From positions 1 through 23,239 of the forward strand of contig CAJMLT010000024.1 of assembly GCA_905214325.1 (NCBI GenBank): a DNA stretch of 23,239 nucleotides, written 5' to 3'. Position numbers and translations under genes: made by a program. Source of the DNA: an uncultured bacterium (GTDB lineage: Bacteria; Actinomycetota; Coriobacteriia; Coriobacteriales; Eggerthellaceae). Shown here piece by piece: positions 21,920-23,239 of the stretch (its first letter is position 1; each line of letters begins with the position of its first letter). The notes below the pieces were generated by a model that had not been told where the DNA came from, did no database searches, and saw nothing but the letters and a program-made list of their open reading frames with translations.

Positions 21920-23239
21920 ATGAACGATTACCGCACCAGCGCGATGGACGGTAGGGTAGACTCACCCCTGCTGAATACCATCTTCGGGGGGGGGGGCATC
22001 TCTCTAAAGCCTTCCGCATAGTACTGGCACTCATACTGGTAGTAACCCTTATTCCCCTCGTATCATCTCCCTCCACCCAAGCAGCCTATGCAGCTGACGC
22101 ACCCTCTTTCAACGATGTCTCAATCTATCAGGGTGCAAAACTCTCCCTCAACAACAAAACAGCTACAGCCGTAAACAATAGCGGCAAACTCATGGCCGAT
22201 ACCACCAGCAGTGCGGTTACTGCAGGAAACATCACCTCAACAAAGAACTCCTTCACCACCAACCAATACGGAAGTGATGCAGCAAAAGGGATTCTCTCCA
22301 ACGTGAGTATCCCATCGTTATCCGATCTCAACTCATGGAGATGGGCGCTTCCCTCCAGTGACAAAGCCTATTGGCTCAGTGACACGGGATCATCCAATTC
22401 GCTGTCTTGGCAAGCCTATGCCAATGCTGACAACACCACCTCATCCAATGACCTGAGAGTATCGGGAGAACTCAACGGTTCCCGCTATGAGAACACCTTA
22501 GTAGCACATGGTTCTTACGCTTGGGCACAGAACTACAACCTGAATAACTACACGATCCCAGCCGGTAGTGCCACATGGGACCCGAGTGTTGGTTATAGCT
22601 ATGCCATTGACTCGTATTGGACCAGTCGTCAATGGCTTTATAAGGGAGATGTCATCTACAACAACCCTGATCTTAAAGACAGCGGTACCGATGCAAATGG
22701 TCGTGTCAACGCCTCTACTACTATTACTACCACGATAGGTAGGGTCTCAGGCTCTAAGGTCTGTGCTTATGTAAAAGACGGTCGTCTCGTCCAGGTTCGA
22801 AAAGGTGATGTTATCCCTGCGGGAACAGTATGCATGTATTACTTTTCCTTGCAGGAAGGGTTTCTTGCAGATCCGTGGCCTTTCTATGACCACGCTACCG
22901 GTGAGGCGGGATTGCCTGGACTCATGGTGGGTTTTCTCAGAACACCCTACCAATTCGAGGCGCAAGCATTCACCGAGACCTATGCCATTCCCGGTCTTGC
23001 AAATTGGCATGACCAAGAAACCACCATCACCGGCTCTACCCTAACGGCAGGCTCCTATGGCATACGTCCCTCCATGGATATCGATACCTCAAAGATCGCA
23101 TTCCTGAGGGAGTTCACCAGTGGCACCAGCTTGGCAACTTCTTCTGCTCTCACCAATGGTAACCCCACCTCAGAGGCCTGGGATTCCACCTACAAAGCCG
23201 TAGTGAAAGACACCGACACCACTATCTCAGCAGCACTCT
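21920..23239 (+). CDS. Phase-variable (OFF here) secreted surface protein, 3' end outside window
   Basis: ATG at 21920 with AAGGA nine bases upstream encodes a 22-residue start (MNDYRTSAMDGRVDSPLLNT, then I-F) and then enters G11 (21986-21996). As sequenced the frame stops at TAG 22019-22021 after 33 residues. The +1-base frame, entered if the tract has 9 or 12 G, gives HLSKAFRIVLALILVV, a signal-peptide core with likely cleavage near AAYA/ADA. It then stays open without a stop from 21997 to the right edge (over 410 residues). The mature part is Ser/Thr/Asn/Trp/Tyr-rich and lacks recognisable enzyme motifs. PSSDKAYWLSDTG and GSYGIRPSMDID faintly recall DUF6273-like surface proteins. GC content is near 50% and GTA, ATA, AGA and AGG codons are more common than in the neighbours. 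No in-frame start exists after the tract. Confidence 0.75.
21986..21996 (+). repeat. Homopolymeric G11 tract (phase-variation switch)
   Basis: Eleven consecutive G residues lie at codon 23 of the surface-protein gene, directly upstream of the signal-peptide core. Tracts of this length are prone to slipped-strand mispairing. Only multiples of three G join the ATG to the long frame, so 9 or 12 is ON while 10 and 11 are OFF, with stop codons within a few codons. No other mononucleotide run of comparable length exists in the window; the next longest G run is seven, at 4091-4097. Confidence 0.85.

Noticed and set aside
22805..23044. 79-codon plus-strand frame inside the surface gene
   Set aside because: It is a shadow in another frame of the long open frame that continues to the window end, without a ribosome-binding site.

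Overview
The window looks like a chromosomal segment of a moderately high-GC Gram-positive bacterium. The gene content fits an actinobacterium of the Coriobacteriia, but this is inference from family types, operon style and base composition. No rRNA or other taxonomic marker is present. No tRNA, rRNA, CRISPR array, insertion sequence or prophage gene was found. Codon use is uniform across about 1-21,800 (GAA, GAT, TTC and CGT/CGC preferred) and changes sharply in the last gene.

Layout. (1) 1-4,900 is a membrane block: the tail of an unknown membrane protein, a YdbS/YdbT-like pair of PH-domain membrane proteins, a hemolysin III/PAQR-type 7-TM protein and a PspC-domain membrane protein. (2) 5,000-5,940 holds a secreted or anchored double-psi beta-barrel (RlpA/3D-like) wall protein with a well-formed promoter and a structured leader. 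(3) 6,100-8,850 holds two adjacent TrkA-type RCK potassium-uptake regulators, then purB. (4) 8,911-10,365 is the only convincing minus-strand gene, a putative Tat-exported protein, divergent from an OmpR-type response regulator and histidine kinase (10,546-12,735). (5) 12,770-17,976 is a purine cluster, purC / a Lys-rich two-TM protein / purS-purQ-purL. A near-perfect operator-like inverted repeat covers the purC -10 region, and a terminator overlapped by a new promoter follows purC. (6) 18,048-21,801 holds housekeeping genes (exonuclease III, folE, a UPF0237 ACT-domain protein, a membrane-anchored NERD-like protein with an acidic tail, mazG). (7) 21,802-23,239 holds a large secreted surface-type protein running off the right edge. 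Its start codon and its signal-peptide frame are separated by an uninterrupted run of 11 G residues.

How the genes fit together. PurB, PurC and PurSQL are de novo purine enzymes: PurSQL forms the FGAM synthetase complex, PurC makes SAICAR, and PurB acts on SAICAR and adenylosuccinate. FolE uses GTP to start the pterin branch and MazG clears non-canonical NTPs, so much of 7.5-21.8 kb is nucleotide metabolism. The remainder is envelope biology: PH-domain, PspC, DPBB, Tat-exported and surface proteins, and a two-component system.

The most interesting signal is the G11 tract at 21,986-21,996. It lies in the 5' end of the surface-protein gene, just before the signal-peptide core. With 11 G the ORF stops at 22,019-22,021. 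With 9 or 12 G the ATG at 21,920 reads into a frame that stays open to the window end. This is the classical arrangement of an ON/OFF phase-variable surface protein, captured here in the OFF state.
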